This document shows positions 62,220 through 64,000 of a DNA stretch of 64,000 nt, one piece after another (within the stretch, counting starts at the first letter, position 1; the number at the start of each line of letters is the position of its first letter). The notes under the pieces were generated by a model. The model saw nothing but the letters and a program-made list of their open reading frames with translations. It ran no database searches and had not been told where the DNA came from. Origin of the DNA: Romanomermis culicivorax (lineage: Eukaryota; Nematoda; Enoplea; Mermithida; Mermithidae); contig CAWUHX010000247.1 in the NCBI GenBank assembly GCA_963922205.1, positions 434,001-498,000 on the forward strand, written 5' to 3'. Both the position numbers and the translations under genes were made by a program.

Positions 62220-63824
62220 TCATTTCCAATCATCCCAGCCATCCTTATCCTTCGCATTATGATCATCAAAATCTTCCCAGGGCTCGTCATCATCAACAAC
62301 TTCTTGGTCAAATGTTTGTTCAGGTTCGTCATTTTTCGAGCTATTGCCCTCGTCCTTTATTGCATTTTGGCTATTATTATCCATGGATTTTTGTTCACCT
62401 TCGACTCCCGGTTCGGCAGCCCCGGCGGTTTGTGGGGCAGCTTGGGAGGCATTTTTCGTCGGCGCTTTGTAAAATTTGGATCCCAAAGCCGACATGGCCC
62501 ACGACGCCCAATTTTGAGGAACATTCGACGATACGCTCTTGGCGTTTTGCTCTGAAAAATTTGAAAATTTTAGTTGAACTACAGTATGACGGCATATGTT
62601 ATACCATAGGCCTATGCTATAACATAGGGCTATTTTATAACATATGCCTATGTTATAAAATATATTTTTTTTTCAAAAAATTCTCTCTTGGAGGCCATAT
62701 GTTTCCTTCATTTTTTGACATGATGTAACGTAATGACATGTTATAACATAGTCCTATGTTGCAACACGGTCCTATGTTATAACATACAAAAAAGATTTTT
62801 TTGATTTTCTGATATGTTATAACGTACTGACATATTCTAAGATAGTCCTATGTTACAACGTAGCCCTATGTCATAGCATACAAATTTGTTTTTTCATTTT
62901 TCGATATTCTAACATAGTCCTATGTTAAGAAATGCTCTTATGTTAAAACATCCAAAAAATTGTTTTTTTTCGTTTTTCGACATGTTATAACACACTGATC
63001 CAATGCTATAACATATCCCATGTTATAACATGACCCAATGTTATATCATACAATTGTTTTTTCACCTTTCGATATGTTATAACATACTGACGTGTTATAA
63101 CGTAGTAATATATTATAACATATCCCATGTTATAATATACCCCATGTTACTACATATACCATATTGTAACATAGAGTATGGTATAACACTATGGATCTTA
63201 ATAAGCTAAGGAGCTATGTTGTAACACTGCGTATATTATCACACAGTGTATGTTATAACATGGGGAGGTTTCTTATAAAATGATATAATGCTATAGCATG
63301 GCCTATGCTATATCATGGGATATGTTACAACATAGCGCATCTTTTAGCATGTCGCATGTTATAACATGTTCCACATCATAACATATAGCACATTATGGGA
63401 TATACATACACAATTTTCTAAATTTTTTTAAATTTTTAAAACTTTTTTTTTAATTTTTAAAATTTTTTTCAAAAGTTTTCTGAATTTTTTTAAATTATTT
63501 CCTAAAAATTTTTCAAAATTCCTTGCAAATTTTCTAAATTAAAAAAAATTTTTTTTTACCCAACTGAGTCGCCAATTCGGGATTTTCGGAAATTTGCTCC
63601 ATTTTGTCCAAAAAACCCCGCAAAGCTCGTATGGCCGGCTCCCTGACTTGCTTTTCGCGGTCCAGAGTCAAAGGCGACAGGTTGGGCATGACCCGTTGAG
63701 CAATATCGCCCGCTGTGTAAAATTGTTGCGTGGCCGTCAGGGCCAAAACGCCGGCGATCCGAGCCGGCGCGAACGGGTCTTGGAACGAGCGACAAAAGGC
63801 GGCGATCAAAATTTTTTCTCTAAC
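62220..63824 (-). CDS. SCYL1: SCYL1 (N-terminal kinase-like protein), last two exons, 5' part outside the window
   Basis: SCYL1 is a catalytically inactive kinase-fold and HEAT-repeat protein that acts with COPI in Golgi-ER retrograde traffic. Exon 63560-63824 encodes the end of the HEAT domain: FCRSFQDPFAPARIAGVLAL, TATQQFYTAGDIAQRVMP and PLTLDREKQVREPAIRALRG, matching the vertebrate ARNFQDRFPPSRVAGVLGFA region. Exon 62220-62551 starts EQNAKSVSSNVP and NWASWAMSALGSKFYKA. It continues with an Ala/Gln-rich and acidic tail and ends DEPWEDFDDHNAK and DGWDDWK. The Trp-acidic C-terminus resembles coatomer-interacting tails; the vertebrate RKLD ending is absent. Splice phase fits (1+2). The kinase-like domain lies beyond base 64000. 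Confidence 0.93.
62552..63420. repeat. SCYL1 intron: TATGTTATAACATA palindromic repeat
   Basis: The intron is packed with ATGTTATAACATA and variants (CCTATGTTATAACATA, CATGTTATAACATA), spaced 15-40 bp. The core is self-complementary, so every unit can pair with every other. No coding capacity. Confidence 0.85.
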
Positions 63825-63839
63825 CTTAAATTTAAAATG

Positions 63840-64000
63840 ATATTTTTGGAAAAAATGTAAAGTTGCTGAAAAATTGTCAAAAAAATTGCTGGAAAAGTTG
63901 TAAAGTTACCGAAAGAGTTGTAAAGCTGTCGAAAATCGTTACAAATTTTGCAAAAATGCCGAAAATTTCCGAAAAATTGAGTTTGTCAGAAAATGTAAAT
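63840..64000. repeat. GTTGTAAAGTTGC array resuming in the next SCYL1 intron
   Basis: The right edge of the window shows the same GTAAAGTTGCTGAAAAATTGTC unit type as 58300-62165, now inside the gene, upstream of the HEAT exon. The array continues past the window edge. Confidence 0.75.

Overview
This is eukaryotic nuclear DNA from an invertebrate animal. Short GC-richer exons sit in very AT-rich, repeat-filled introns and intergenic DNA. A divergent seven-transmembrane receptor and the tight same-strand spacing of housekeeping genes make a nematode my best guess, but nothing in the window proves the phylum. The recognisable genes are a class IIa histone deacetylase (HDAC4/5/7/9 type, minus, 3073-15667), a 14-finger C2H2 zinc-finger protein (minus, 30295-44636), RGP1 (plus, 44947-46593), SERP1/RAMP4 (plus, 46803-48939), GPALPP1 (plus, 49199-50023), a 361-residue 7TM receptor (plus, 51849-57506) and the 3' end of SCYL1 (minus, 62220-63824, running off the right edge).

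The dominant structural fact is a near-identical direct repeat: 8079-23009 matches 23175-37434. Between the copies is a run of exactly 100 N, flanked on both sides by the SMART-type amplification adapter in opposite orientations. Each copy stops exactly where the adapter starts. The simplest reading is that two contigs (probably the two haplotypes) overlap by about 14-15 kb and were placed end to end, so the duplication is an assembly artefact. If it is collapsed, the true order on the minus strand is zinc-finger gene, 219 bp, HDAC, both complete. The extra exon sets (zinc-finger 3' half at 15887-22618; HDAC exons 1-7 at 24815-30073) are the redundant halves.

The two copies act as a haplotype comparison. 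One carries a 448-bp mobile-element insertion with an 8-bp target-site duplication, and the other has the intact empty site. Several further MITE-like elements with 8-bp duplications occur, including a nested pair at 41.6-42.7 kb. Many large introns and intergenic spacers are built from their own degenerate repeat family: a 189-bp unit, CTCCGCCTAC units, GGAGGTGCTAAT units, GCAAATTTG units, GTTGTAAAGTTGCC units and TTATAACATA units.

The zinc-finger gene and RGP1 diverge from a 310-bp spacer. RGP1, SERP1 and GPALPP1 follow one another with gaps of 209 and 259 bp. Their known roles (chromatin regulation, Rab6 activation at the Golgi, ER translocon protection, a nuclear GPALPP-motif protein, COPI trafficking) do not form one pathway. 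Single-base frame breaks, mostly at homopolymers, interrupt the zinc-finger, RGP1 and possibly GPALPP1 models and look like consensus errors rather than gene decay.
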